25,477 bases of DNA from Frondihabitans sp. (GCA_025464735.1 JAODMX010000337.1:1-25477); one strand, 5' to 3'; positions 16,878-25,323 are shown, numbered from the stretch's first letter. Translations and numbers: made by a program. The notes: generated by a model from the sequence alone, not told the origin.

Positions 16878-17321
16878 TCAATTCGTCAAGCGCACGTGCT
16901 CGGCTAGTGCGCTGACCTGCTGCTGCAAGGCGCCGATGGAGGCAGGCGTCAGACCGGTTGCCTCGCAGACCCGCGCGGGGATACCCGCGGCGAGCTCGCG
17001 CAAGCCCTCCCCGGCCTCGGTGAGCGAGATGATCACCGTGCGCTCGTCGGCCGCTGTGCGCTTCCGCTCGAGAAGCCCCGCGCCGTCGAGGCGCCGCAAC
17101 AGGGGTGACAGGGTGCCGGAGTCGAGCCGGAGCCGCTCACCGAGGCGCGACACGGAGGTCGGCCCCTCTTCCCACAGCACGAGGAACACGAGGTATTGCG
17201 GGTAGGTGAGGCCGAGAGGCTCGAGAAGCTCGCGGTAGCGGCTGGTCAGAGCCCGTGACGCACTATAGAGCGCGAAGCAGATCTGCTCATCGAGGAGCGG
17301 AGTCGCGGTCGCCGAGGTCAT
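16878..17321 (-). CDS. ohrR: OhrR-type peroxide-sensing MarR repressor
   Basis: MarR-family regulator of 147 residues that loses DNA binding when organic peroxides oxidise its sensor cysteine. The reactive Cys is C15 in LDEQICFALYSASRAL, and Y19 and Y29 sit where B. subtilis OhrR has the tyrosines that contact that Cys. A second cysteine, C119, is 104 residues later, as in the two-cysteine Xanthomonas type (C22/C127). The helix-turn-helix contains LDSGTLSPLLRRL (67-79) and the wing ERKRTAADERT (85-95). The start ATG lies 6 bases after a TAGCGT hexamer, suggesting a leaderless mRNA. First gene of the ohrR-osmC pair. Confidence 0.9.
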   Translation of the reverse strand: MTSATATPLLDEQICFALYSASRALTSRYRELLEPLGLTYPQYLVFLVLWEEGPTSVSRLGERLRLDSGTLSPLLRRLDGAGLLERKRTAADERTVIISLTEAGEGLRELAAGIPARVCEATGLTPASIGALQQQVSALAEHVRLTN

Positions 17322-17327
17322 AACCCG

Positions 17328-17363
17328 ACGCTATCACATTGTGCACAACTTGGTTGCACCCAA
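17328..17363 (-). promoter_or_regulatory. Candidate ohrR promoter with OhrR operator
   Basis: A minus-strand -10-like TAGCGT (17333-17328) lies 6 bases before the ohrR start. Just upstream are a perfect TTGTGCACAA palindrome (17339-17348) and a larger imperfect inverted repeat (17339-17363; arms match at 8 of 11). Position and AT-rich palindromic form suit an OhrR autoregulatory site; identity is inferred. Confidence 0.5.
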
Positions 17364-17431
17364 TTTGCTTGTGCCGAGGCTGTGTCATGAGCAGCCTCGG
17401 AGCCCTTCCTACTCTGCCTGCCGGCGTCACC

Positions 17432-17509
17432 AACTCAGGGGAATTGCCGCCTCTGCGGTCGGCCGCCCCGCTCCCGGTCACCCCGGTCGACAAATGTCCT
17501 GAGTTCGCG
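17432..17509. repeat. REP-like inverted-repeat unit A
   Basis: Begins AACTCAGGGGAATTG on the plus strand and ends with the inverted copy, which read on the minus strand is CGCGAACTCAGGACATTTG. The arms share ACTCAGG plus most of the following bases and enclose about 45 bases. Same outer motif and length as unit B. Confidence 0.55.
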
Positions 17510-17642
17510 GGCGCCCGACGCCCGAGGTGCCCGGCAGCACTGCAGACGTCTCCGCCGCCGGACGACGTGCGTCCCGGCCCGCGGCAGCCCGGGTTGAACT
17601 TCCGGGGACAGCCAGGGGTGGAGGGTCAGGGGCGGCCCGGGG

Positions 17643-17727
17643 CGCGAACTCAGGGGAATTGCACCATTGGGTCGCCTCACACACGGGCTCGAGGGTCACG
17701 CGCTGACAGGAACCCTGAATTCGCACC
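17643..17727. repeat. REP-like inverted-repeat unit B
   Basis: Begins CGCGAACTCAGGGGAATTGC and ends with an inverted, more diverged copy whose minus-strand form starts GGTGCGAATTCAGGG. Its first 12 bases are the perfect reverse complement of the end of unit A (17498-17509). Resembles extragenic palindromic elements; genome-wide copy number is unknown from this window. Confidence 0.55.
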
Positions 17728-17778
17728 GCGCGCGGCCGACAAACGCGCCGCGGCAACCGCACACGGCCGCCCCCACCT

Positions 17779-18699
17779 CTACAGGGCAGGGCTCGCCGGA
17801 GCCTCCAGCACGGCGCGCGCGTCGGGATCGGCCTCCGGATCCCAGACGGCTGGCATTCCGATGGGGTTCGGGTAGGGGTAGGTGGCCCCGCAAGCACGCG
17901 CGATCGGCAGCAGCAAGCGCGCGATGGCGACGACCTCGTGCTCGGCGAGGGCTGCCCACGGGGTGAGGGCAAGCCGGTTCGTCTGCTCCTCGGCCCGGTT
18001 GAGGGCGTCGGCGCCGGTCTCGGTGAGCGAGCCGTCCGATGCAAGGAGCCCTCTCGCCGTCAGGGCCGCGGATTCGGCGTCCCACTGCTCATCCGTCCAG
18101 CCGCGAGCGCCCTTCATCGTCGCCGCCGAGAGGTCGAGCGCCGAACGGAGCACGATCGTGCTGAGACCGGCGACCCCTTCCGTCACAAGGGCGATCACGT
18201 GCCCGTCGCCGCGGTGCTCCCGCAGGGTCGACGTCGCCTGCCAGAGGCGCCGATACGGCCCCTCGGGCACGGGCAGGGCAGCGTTGGCAGCGGCGAGAGG
18301 ACGCCCGACCGTGTCGACGCGGGAGACGACGGCCGCGAGCGCGTCGGCCGCCTCGGCTACGACCGCCTCCGTGATTCCAGCGGACGCAAGGATCCTGCGG
18401 ATAGCACCCTCGGCCCCGACGAGCCGCGCCTCGAGTGCCCCCTCAGGCGACACGTCCGCCCAGACACTCGGGAGAGCGCGCCCCACCAGGAACGGCGAGA
18501 ATCCGCTGAACATCGCGACGACCGGCGCCGCCGTCACGGCGCCCAGCGGTGCCGCCCGGCCCGCGAAGTAGCCGTCCCAGAAGCGCGGGAGGCCGATGTC
18601 GGCGAAGGCGCCGCGCGCCTCGTCGGAGAAGTAGTTCAGCGCGTGGATCGGCTCGATGAGCGTCCACATCGCGCGGGCGAGATGTTCTCGGGTCGTCAT
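17779..18699 (-). CDS. SCO6745 family protein of unknown function
   Basis: A 306-residue, Ala-rich, predicted all-helical cytoplasmic protein. The N-terminal pattern, ARAMWTLIEPIHALNYFSDEA then GLPRFWDGYFAGRAAPLG and a MFSGFSP segment, is that of the actinobacterial family named after Streptomyces SCO6745. A C-terminal region (about 200-260), with DEQWDAESAALTARGLL and a short wing-like SLTETG turn, looks like a winged helix, so DNA binding is possible but not shown. The start ATG follows a GGATGAGGGC stretch. It is a monocistronic minus-strand gene downstream of the sugar operon terminator. No catalytic motif is evident. Confidence 0.78.
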   Translation of the reverse strand: MTTREHLARAMWTLIEPIHALNYFSDEARGAFADIGLPRFWDGYFAGRAAPLGAVTAAPVVAMFSGFSPFLVGRALPSVWADVSPEGALEARLVGAEGAIRRILASAGITEAVVAEAADALAAVVSRVDTVGRPLAAANAALPVPEGPYRRLWQATSTLREHRGDGHVIALVTEGVAGLSTIVLRSALDLSAATMKGARGWTDEQWDAESAALTARGLLASDGSLTETGADALNRAEEQTNRLALTPWAALAEHEVVAIARLLLPIARACGATYPYPNPIGMPAVWDPEADPDARAVLEAPASPAL

Positions 18700-18769
18700 G
18701 CCCTCATCCTGCCCTCGCCCTGCTCTGCAATGTCAGTGGGCGGCATCGAAAACGAAGGAGATCCGTTGA

Positions 18770-18801
18770 GGGCGGGGCCCACCGAGAGGCGAGCCCCGCC
18801 C
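18770..18801 (-). terminator. Terminator hairpin of the sugar operon
   Basis: GGGCGGGGC (18770-18778) pairs perfectly with GCCCCGCCC (18793-18801), with a 14-base loop. It starts 7 bases after the stop codon of the last operon gene on the minus strand. Very stable but without a U-run. Confidence 0.65.
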
Positions 18802-18808
18802 ATCGCGG

Positions 18809-20779
18809 CTACTGCGAGACGTCGATGCAGTCGAGCTCGGCGAACCCGCCGTCGTAGCTGAACTTGACGGTGTTGGACGAACCGGCGTTCAGGTGAACGG
18901 AGATCGTCTGATAGCCGTCAGTGTTCCAGTCTCCGGTGATGGGGTAGCTGACCACCGTGGCTGTGCCTCCGTTGACGCTGACCGACTGTTGGCCGGGCGA
19001 TGTCCAATCGGCGGAGTATCCGATGCGAACGGTGTAAGTACCACTCACCGGTGCCGAGACGCCGGTGAACGTCACCGCGCTGTCGGCGTTGTTGATGTAG
19101 CCGACGTGCTCACCCCCCGAGGCCCGCGAACGGGCGACGGCTGACGCATCCGTCAGGGTGGCGTTCTCGGCCTCGTAACGGGTCGACGTCGGCCAGACCT
19201 GGAGTTCGTCGAGCTCTGCGTAGGTGCCGGCGTACGACAGCTTGATGCTGTTCGTCCCGGCGTTCAGGGTGGTCGTGAAGTCGGTCCAAGCACCGTGCCC
19301 CCAGTCGGCGGTCGCCGGTTCGCTGAGAGAGAAGGCGGTTCCCCCGTTGACGGAGACATTCTGGCTGCTCGCCGCCCCGGTCCCGTTCGAATACCTGACT
19401 CGCACATTGTAGACCCCGGCGTTCGTCACGCTGACAGTCGAGAAGTTGACCGAACTGTCGGAATAGTTGATGTAGCCGACGTCCTCTCCGCCCGAGGCCG
19501 CACCCCGCGTGATAGCGCTGGCGTCGGTCAGGACGGCGTTCTCGGCTTCGTAGCTCGTCGCGTTCAACGGCATGGTGTTGCTGACGACGTCGTGCTCGCC
19601 GGCGCTGTTGGGGATGCTCGTCAGCTGGATGAGGGTAGTGCCGTCGAGGCTGACCGCCGTGCTGGCGCTGTAGCCGGCGAAGTCGGTGATCGCCCCTCCG
19701 ACATCGACGGGAGCGGGGGTGAGGGACCAGGATCCGGTGCCCGAGTTCGTATTCGTGAAGAAGTCCGACTTGTACTCACCGTCCGATGCCTCGAGTCGCA
19801 GCGCGTTGACAACCAGCGTGCCGTTCGTGCCCCCGGAAGGTGCCCAGGTGACGTGCGGGGCTCCGAAAAGCGTCGCTCCGGTCGACGCCACGAGCTTCGT
19901 TCCGAGATTGCTTGCCGTGCCCCAGTTGTCGCCGTCGGTCGACGTGCGTGAGTAGATGGGCACGTTCGTCTGACCGACGACCTCGTAGACGGCGAAGTAG
20001 GAACCGTTGGGGAGCTGCGTGACCGAGAACATGCCGGGACGGGTGTTGTCGTCGGGCACAGCCACGACGTTCGACTCTGCGCCCCAGGTGGCGCCGCCAT
20101 CTGTGGAGATCCGCTCCCCGACGGCCTGCAGGATCCCCGCGGCCTTCTGCCTTTCGTCCGAGAAGAAGACGACCAGGCGCCCTGTTGAGTCGAGGATCAG
20201 TTCTGGCTCCCAGACGGCCGTCGTCGTCGAGGTCGGGCTCGGGTCGTAGATGGCTGGCCCGCCCGTGTCGATGGTGGAGCGGTACGACCAGGTCGATCCG
20301 GCGTCGGTGCTGTCGTAGAGCACCAGGTTCGTCGAACTCTGATCCTGTGGCTCGACGTTACCGGCGAGCAGGATGGTGCCCTCCGGAAGGGTTCCTGCGG
20401 CCTGCGGGAGTTCGTAGAGGGAGGGCTCCTGCCGGTTCCCGTATCCGTAGTGCGTGTCGGTGACGTCCGTGACGTGAGTCCAGGTGGCACCGTTGTTCGT
20501 GCTCTTGTAGATGGGGAAGACCGCCGTGGTCGCGGTGACGTTGTCCTCGAACGTTGCGATGAGGGTGCCGTTCGCGGCGCCGTTGTGCCGGAGCGTGATG
20601 ACACGCGTGTAGTCGGCCGCGCTCGTCGTCGTGGACGGATCGGAGTAGACCACACCGTTGGGGCCGTCCGCGGCGTGGGCGGGCTCGACTTTCAAGACGG
20701 CGAGGGCCACCAGGGCGATTGCGACCGCCAGAGCCGCGGCGACGCGCCTCCGGGAGGGGCGCCAGGACTGTTCTGACAT
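18809..20779 (-). CDS. Secreted sialidase-fold glycoside hydrolase with two CBM35/CBM6-like modules
   Basis: Exported enzyme acting on a polysaccharide outside the cell. The 656 residues begin with a signal peptide (1-36, cut after AHA). The catalytic part (about 40-400) is a beta-propeller with BNR/Asp-box repeats STNNGATW (93), STDAGSTW (157), STDGGATW (225) and STDGDNW (280). Acidic motifs QEPSLYE (117) and WEPELIL (190) suit a GH93-like exo-arabinanase or another BNR-type exo-glycosidase; GH33 sialidase is less likely as no FRIP motif is seen. Two beta-sandwich modules follow (about 410-529 and 535-654), each opening YEAENA.LTDAS. GAAAGGAA precedes the ATG. Last gene of the operon. Confidence 0.85.
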   Translation of the reverse strand: MSEQSWRPSRRRVAAALAVAIALVALAVLKVEPAHAADGPNGVVYSDPSTTTSAADYTRVITLRHNGAANGTLIATFEDNVTATTAVFPIYKSTNNGATWTHVTDVTDTHYGYGNRQEPSLYELPQAAGTLPEGTILLAGNVEPQDQSSTNLVLYDSTDAGSTWSYRSTIDTGGPAIYDPSPTSTTTAVWEPELILDSTGRLVVFFSDERQKAAGILQAVGERISTDGGATWGAESNVVAVPDDNTRPGMFSVTQLPNGSYFAVYEVVGQTNVPIYSRTSTDGDNWGTASNLGTKLVASTGATLFGAPHVTWAPSGGTNGTLVVNALRLEASDGEYKSDFFTNTNSGTGSWSLTPAPVDVGGAITDFAGYSASTAVSLDGTTLIQLTSIPNSAGEHDVVSNTMPLNATSYEAENAVLTDASAITRGAASGGEDVGYINYSDSSVNFSTVSVTNAGVYNVRVRYSNGTGAASSQNVSVNGGTAFSLSEPATADWGHGAWTDFTTTLNAGTNSIKLSYAGTYAELDELQVWPTSTRYEAENATLTDASAVARSRASGGEHVGYINNADSAVTFTGVSAPVSGTYTVRIGYSADWTSPGQQSVSVNGGTATVVSYPITGDWNTDGYQTISVHLNAGSSNTVKFSYDGGFAELDCIDVSQ

Positions 20780-20862
20780 CGTGTTCCTTTCGACAGTGAA
20801 TGGATGATGCTGCAGCGCTCAGGAGCGATACGGCGGGGTGGGGCGTGTGTGCACCGCTCGGG

Positions 20863-22152
20863 TCACTTTCCTGCGGCGGCGATCTGGCCGGTCGGCACCG
20901 AGGCGTGATGGTGGAAGCGGTCGGCGACGGGGTTGCGACGCCTGTCGAGCCGTCCATCGGGCGTTTCGACGAGATCGAAGAGACCCATGGTCAAGAGGTG
21001 GTCCGCGCGCGGACCCGTGCTGTGGCGGTAGGTCCACTCGTACATGTCGAAGAGCGGCCACCAGGTGAATCCCACGACGCGTGTCCCCTCGGAGCGCAGC
21101 TGGTGCAGAGCGCGCACGGAGTCGTCCATCCAGGCGATGCGCTCCTCAACGCTCCCGGTCACGCAGGTTTCCGTGAGCATGACGGGCGCCCCGTACCGGT
21201 CGGCGTAGGTCGTCAGGACGTCCCGCAGTCCCTCGACGCCTGCATCGAGGTAGGGCCTCGGGTCGGCGAAACCACCGCCGTGATGGATTCCCGCCTCGAA
21301 CACCTCGGTCGAGTGCAGCGGGTAGTAGTTGACCCCCATGACGTCGGGCCGGACGGCGTTCTCGGCGAACCACGCGAGCTGGGCGTCTGTCACTCCGCCG
21401 CGTCGGAGTTGGGCCAGAAGCGCATGGCCGTCGTCAACACTCCCGGTGACGAGATCCTCCACGAGGAACACCTGGTGTCGGAGACGCGCCACCGTCTCGC
21501 GATGCTCCGGCGCATCGACATCGCCCGCGTAGCGAATGCCGGCGTCGACATGGACGAACGTGGCACTGTCGCCCAACTGCTCGGCGATCGCCCGCTGGCT
21601 GAGCACGAATCCCTGCGCCAGGGACGAGGCGACGGTCACGAGGCCGCTCGGTCCCTCTCGGTACGGTGGCCAGTAGCCGTACTCCCCCGAGAACAACGCG
21701 TGAATCATGGGTTCATTCACCGGCGTGTAGTCGGTGGCGACGTGCCCGAACCGCTCCGAGAAGCGGCTCGCGAACTCGGCTACGCGCTGCGGGTAGTCCG
21801 GGTTGGCGAACTGGTCCTCGAGCCACAGGGGCGTCCCGTAGTGCAGGAGGTCGACGATCGGTCGCAGCTCGAGTTCTTCGAATCGGGCGATGGCCCTGTC
21901 GACCCACGACCAGTCCCAGCTGTCCGGAGTCGGAGCGACGCGGTACCAGGGCACGCCCCACCGGAGCGCGTCGGCACCGACGCGGGCCGCAAGTCCGAGG
22001 TCGGACTCGACCTGTCCGTAGTGGTCCGTCAGCTCGTACTCGTCGATGGGCCGCTCTCCGGCCCGGCTCTGTGGAACGAACGTGTCCTCGACGCCCAGGG
22101 CGAAGTGAAGTGCACCGTCTTCGAACCACTTCACGCGTGCCCCGCCGCTCAT
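20863..22152 (-). CDS. Family 1 glycoside hydrolase (beta-glycosidase-like)
   Basis: Retaining glycosidase hydrolysing imported oligosaccharides in the cytoplasm; no signal peptide. The 429 residues form a GH1-like (beta/alpha)8 barrel: acid/base E147 in YTPVNEP and nucleophile E328 in MLTETCV, with NYYPLHS at 275-281. It is shorter than most GH1 enzymes (about 440-480) and has TETC in place of the usual TENG, so it belongs to a divergent subgroup and the sugar specificity is open. ATG 22152 overlaps the permease stop as ATGA; the frame stays open further upstream, but that stretch is the permease gene in another frame. Followed after 83 bases by the secreted glycosidase. Confidence 0.88.
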   Translation of the reverse strand: MSGGARVKWFEDGALHFALGVEDTFVPQSRAGERPIDEYELTDHYGQVESDLGLAARVGADALRWGVPWYRVAPTPDSWDWSWVDRAIARFEELELRPIVDLLHYGTPLWLEDQFANPDYPQRVAEFASRFSERFGHVATDYTPVNEPMIHALFSGEYGYWPPYREGPSGLVTVASSLAQGFVLSQRAIAEQLGDSATFVHVDAGIRYAGDVDAPEHRETVARLRHQVFLVEDLVTGSVDDGHALLAQLRRGGVTDAQLAWFAENAVRPDVMGVNYYPLHSTEVFEAGIHHGGGFADPRPYLDAGVEGLRDVLTTYADRYGAPVMLTETCVTGSVEERIAWMDDSVRALHQLRSEGTRVVGFTWWPLFDMYEWTYRHSTGPRADHLLTMGLFDLVETPDGRLDRRRNPVADRFHHHASVPTGQIAAAGK

Positions 22153-23024
22153 TTGAGCCCCGTGCTGGCGACGCTCTCGATGAAGCGACGCTGCACGAGA
22201 AGGAACATGATCGCCAACGGGAGGACGGCGATCAGTGCGCCCGCCATCATCACCCCCTGAGGGATGATGCCGCCGGGCCCGGTCAAGAGCGTCAATCCCG
22301 ACGTAATGGTGCCCATGTTCTGGTTCGTCGTGAACACGAGGGGCCAGAGGAGGTCGTTCCAGTTGTTGACGAACGTGAAGATGCCCAGGGTCAGCAGTGC
22401 CGGGATGGCGTTCGGCAGGATCACGTTCCAGAACACCCGCCATTCGGAGGCACCGTCGATCCGCGCCGCGTTATCGAGGTCCCACGGGAGCGAGACGAAG
22501 AACTGCCGCAGGAAGAAAATCCCGAACGCGTCCGCCGCACGCGGGGCGATGAGCCCGGCGAACGTGTTGACCCAGCCCAGCTGGGACACCAACTGGTAGA
22601 TGGGAATGAGGGTGGCTTGGAAGGGGATCATGAGGGTCGCGATGATGACGATCAACAGGATCCGGGACCCTCGAAAGTCGAGTCGAGCCAGCGCGTAGGC
22701 GGCAAGCGAGTCGAACGCCAGCGCGAAGACCGTGACGCCCCCGGCGAACGCAAAGCTGTTGGCGATGAGTCGGGCGAACGGCAGTTCCGAGAAGATCGCG
22801 CGGAAGTTCGCCAGCGTCCACTCGTGCGGGAAGAGCGTCGGCGGGAACGCGTTCACTTCCGACGCGGGCTTGAACGCGGTCAGCACGATGATGATCACGG
22901 GCAGCATCAGCGCGAAGGTCACGACGAGGAAACCGCCGAAGAAGACCCACCTCAGCGGGTCGCCATGGCGCCGGGTGCGCGCCCGGCGAACCGGGATGGC
23001 GGCGGAGCGAGGAAGAGCGGTCAT
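22149..23024 (-). CDS. Carbohydrate ABC transporter permease, MalG type
   Basis: One of two membrane subunits of a CUT1-type sugar importer. The 291 residues have about six membrane helices. The EAA-loop motif that contacts the ATPase is DNAARIDGAS at 184-193, followed by FWNVILPNAIPAL. The C-terminus, QRRFIESVASTGLK, is typical of MalG-like subunits. It overlaps the preceding permease by ATGA and the GH1 gene by ATGA, implying translational coupling through the operon. Confidence 0.93.
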   Translation of the reverse strand: MTALPRSAAIPVRRARTRRHGDPLRWVFFGGFLVVTFALMLPVIIIVLTAFKPASEVNAFPPTLFPHEWTLANFRAIFSELPFARLIANSFAFAGGVTVFALAFDSLAAYALARLDFRGSRILLIVIIATLMIPFQATLIPIYQLVSQLGWVNTFAGLIAPRAADAFGIFFLRQFFVSLPWDLDNAARIDGASEWRVFWNVILPNAIPALLTLGIFTFVNNWNDLLWPLVFTTNQNMGTITSGLTLLTGPGGIIPQGVMMAGALIAVLPLAIMFLLVQRRFIESVASTGLK

Positions 23025-23974
23025 GAGGCTGAGTCCTCTCGATTACGACCGAAGAACAAGAACTGGACGAGGCTCAGGACGAGGGTCACGATGAGCAGGA
23101 CGTACGACAGCGCAGACGCGAATCCGAGATCGAGGTCTTTGAACCCGGACTGGTAGATCTGCATCACGATCGTCTCGGTGGTTCGATACGGCCCGCCGCT
23201 GGTGAGGATGTAGATCTGGTCGAAGGCCTGCAGAGCGGCGATGAGCGCCACGATCACGACGAACGCCATCGTGTTGCTGATCATCGGGTAGGTCACGTTC
23301 GTGAACCGTTTCCACCCGTTGGCCCCGTCGAGCTGCGCCGCCTCGTAGAGGCTTTTCGGCACCTCCTGCAGCCCGGCAAGGAAGATCACCATGTAGAAGC
23401 CGAAGTTCTTCCAGACGGCTACGAGGACGACGGTGGGCATGGCGAGCGCAGGATCCTGGAGGACGTTCCCGATCCGGATCCCGGCCCCCTGCAGCCAGTA
23501 GTTCAGCAGGCCGATCTGCGGGTCGAGCAGGTACGACCACGCGAACGCCGCGACCGCGAGTGACACGACGAACGGCAGGAAGAGCGCCGAACGGAAGAAC
23601 CCGCGGAAAGGGAGCCTGGGGCTGTTCACAACGAGCGCCAGAACGAGCGCCACCACGATGGCCACCGGCGTGAACAGGACCGCGTAGAGAGCCGTGTTGC
23701 CCATGGCCTGCAGGATCTCCGGGTCGGTGAAGACCCGCACGTAGTTCTGAAGGCCGACGAAACTCGGTGTGCCGAAGCCACTGGCGTCCGTGAACGAGAG
23801 GCGGAGTGCGGAGATCATCGGCCATCCCACGAACGCGGCCAGGATGATCAGTGCGGGTGCCAGGAAACCGACGATGGTCGCCCGGCGCGTGAACGACGAG
23901 TTCAGCCGGGCCCGGCCCCCGAGTTGCCCCGGGGGCCGGTACGGCCGACGCCGTGATGGATTCGACGTCGTCAT
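23021..23974 (-). CDS. Carbohydrate ABC transporter permease, MalF type
   Basis: Partner membrane subunit of the CUT1 sugar importer. The 317 residues have a basic cytoplasmic N-terminus and about six helices. The EAA-loop motif EAAQLDGANGWKRF begins at 211. The QIYILTSGGPYRTTETIVMQIYQSGF segment near 265-290 is a MalF/UgpA family hallmark. ATG lies 3 bases after the binding-protein stop, and the gene overlaps the next permease by 4 bases. No ATPase gene is present in the operon; in actinobacteria a shared MsiK-like ATPase commonly serves such importers. Confidence 0.93.
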   Translation of the reverse strand: MTTSNPSRRRPYRPPGQLGGRARLNSSFTRRATIVGFLAPALIILAAFVGWPMISALRLSFTDASGFGTPSFVGLQNYVRVFTDPEILQAMGNTALYAVLFTPVAIVVALVLALVVNSPRLPFRGFFRSALFLPFVVSLAVAAFAWSYLLDPQIGLLNYWLQGAGIRIGNVLQDPALAMPTVVLVAVWKNFGFYMVIFLAGLQEVPKSLYEAAQLDGANGWKRFTNVTYPMISNTMAFVVIVALIAALQAFDQIYILTSGGPYRTTETIVMQIYQSGFKDLDLGFASALSYVLLIVTLVLSLVQFLFFGRNREDSAS

Positions 23975-23977
23975 GAT

Positions 23978-25240
23978 CTAGTTGCTCAGCGCCTGCTGAA
24001 TGGTCGACTGGGCTTGCTTGAGTAGGGCAGCCGGATCACCTCCGGCAACGGACTTCTGCGTGGCCGTATCGACCGCCGTCAGCACGTCGGTGCTGTCGAC
24101 CACGCCGGGCAGGAGCGCGCGCGTGTTCGGAGCGAAGGTCGTCAGCGCCTTTACTGTGGCGTTCGCATCGACGTCGGCGGGCGTGATGTCGGTGCGAAGG
24201 GGCGGCCAGCCGGAGCCGAGCGACCACGTGATGGCCGTGGTCTTCTCGTTGAAGTAGGCGAGGAACTTCTCAGCGGCCTGCTGCTTGACCGAGTCGGTCT
24301 GGGCCGTGATGCCCAGCGAGATCCCGATCGCCGATGCCGCCTGCGCTTTCGGGCCGGCGGGGATGGCTGCGAGCCCGTAGTCGATCTTTGCCGCGGTGGC
24401 CGCGCCTGCCATCCATGGTCCGCCGATTTCCATCGCAGACTTGCCGGCTAGGAACAAATTGTCAGCGGCGATGCCATCCACGCCGGTCGGGGAGATCTTG
24501 TCGGTGCGGACCGCGTTCGTCCAGTACTTCAGCGTGGCGACGTTCTCGGCCGAGTCGATGGTCGCCTTGGTGCCAGCCGCGTTGGTGATCGAGCCACCGT
24601 TCTCCTCGAACAGGGTCGGCCAGATGCCGTTGCCGACCGTTGCGTGGTCGGGGAGCACGAGGCCGTACTGCGTCGGCGTTCCGCTGGCGCCGATCGTCAG
24701 CTTCTTCGCGTCGGCGACCCACTCGTCCCAGGTGGTCGGGAACGTCGTGATGCCTGCCTTCGCGAACATGGTCTTGTTGTAGATGACGGACAGGGGGACG
24801 AAGCCGCTCGGGATCCCGTATTTCTGCCCCTTGACGGTCTCCATCGCGACGGCTTCCGCCTTCAGTTTCGACGTATTGCTCGACGCCTCCTTGTAGAAGT
24901 CGTCCAGGTTCACGAGCGCGTGCTTCTGCGCGTACACGGGCAGCCGGTCGGAGGTCATGGCGACGATGTCCGGTCCGTTCTTGGCGGACAGGGCCGGAAG
25001 CAGAGTGTCGTCGATGACGGCCCAGGTCTTGGTTTGGGTCGAGATGGTGATGTTCTTCTGCGAGGCGTTGAACTCCTTGACGATTTTGTCGAGGACGCCA
25101 CCGTCGGAGGCCGTGTAGCCGTGCCAGAAGGTCAACGAGACCTTGCTGGACGCTGACGGCGCGCCGGAGGATCCCGCGCATCCGGTGAGCCCGATCGCCA
25201 CGACAGCCGCAGCTGCGATGACACTGATCAGCTTCTTCAC
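23978..25240 (-). CDS. Sugar ABC transporter substrate-binding lipoprotein
   Basis: Membrane-anchored extracellular receptor of the importer. The 420 residues begin with a type II signal peptide and lipobox LTGC, giving lipidated C21. The mature part is a family 1 solute-binding protein: VSLTFWHGYTAS near the N-terminus, KNGPDIVAMTSDRL at about 87-100 and FLAGKSAMEIGGPWMAG around 265-281. The ligand is probably an oligosaccharide, but is not readable from sequence. GTG 25240 follows an AGAAGGT site by 5 bases. First gene of the sugar operon; its 5' leader is about 77 bases from the expected transcription start. Confidence 0.93.
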   Translation of the reverse strand: MKKLISVIAAAAVVAIGLTGCAGSSGAPSASSKVSLTFWHGYTASDGGVLDKIVKEFNASQKNITISTQTKTWAVIDDTLLPALSAKNGPDIVAMTSDRLPVYAQKHALVNLDDFYKEASSNTSKLKAEAVAMETVKGQKYGIPSGFVPLSVIYNKTMFAKAGITTFPTTWDEWVADAKKLTIGASGTPTQYGLVLPDHATVGNGIWPTLFEENGGSITNAAGTKATIDSAENVATLKYWTNAVRTDKISPTGVDGIAADNLFLAGKSAMEIGGPWMAGAATAAKIDYGLAAIPAGPKAQAASAIGISLGITAQTDSVKQQAAEKFLAYFNEKTTAITWSLGSGWPPLRTDITPADVDANATVKALTTFAPNTRALLPGVVDSTDVLTAVDTATQKSVAGGDPAALLKQAQSTIQQALSN

Positions 25241-25301
25241 TGAGTACCTTCTAACCGCTCTCGACGTCTCTGTTCGAGGGCTCCTGAGTTGTGGGCATCA
25301 A

Positions 25302-25319
25302 ATTTACATCGATGTAAAT
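25302..25319. promoter_or_regulatory. LacI-family operator
   Basis: ATTTACATCGATGTAAAT is a perfect 18-bp palindrome with a central CG step, the classic LacI-family form. It lies just downstream of the -10 box and covers the expected transcription start, so binding should repress the sugar operon. The regulator encoded immediately upstream is the likely binder. Confidence 0.8.
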
Positions 25320-25323
25320 CGAG

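Larger units (their letters stand above)
17364..17778. other. Gene-free interval between ohrR and the SCO6745-family gene
   Basis: No convincing gene is seen. Open frames across it are low in hydrophobic order and run through the repeats. Its content is the two inverted-repeat units described separately, joined by about 130 bases of very GC-rich sequence. Confidence 0.6.

Noticed and set aside
17339..17875. Plus-strand open frame of 178 codons in the gene-free interval.
   Set aside because: It runs through the REP-like repeats and into the antisense of the SCO6745-family gene, is Pro/Arg/Ala-rich and has no ribosome site or recognisable domain.
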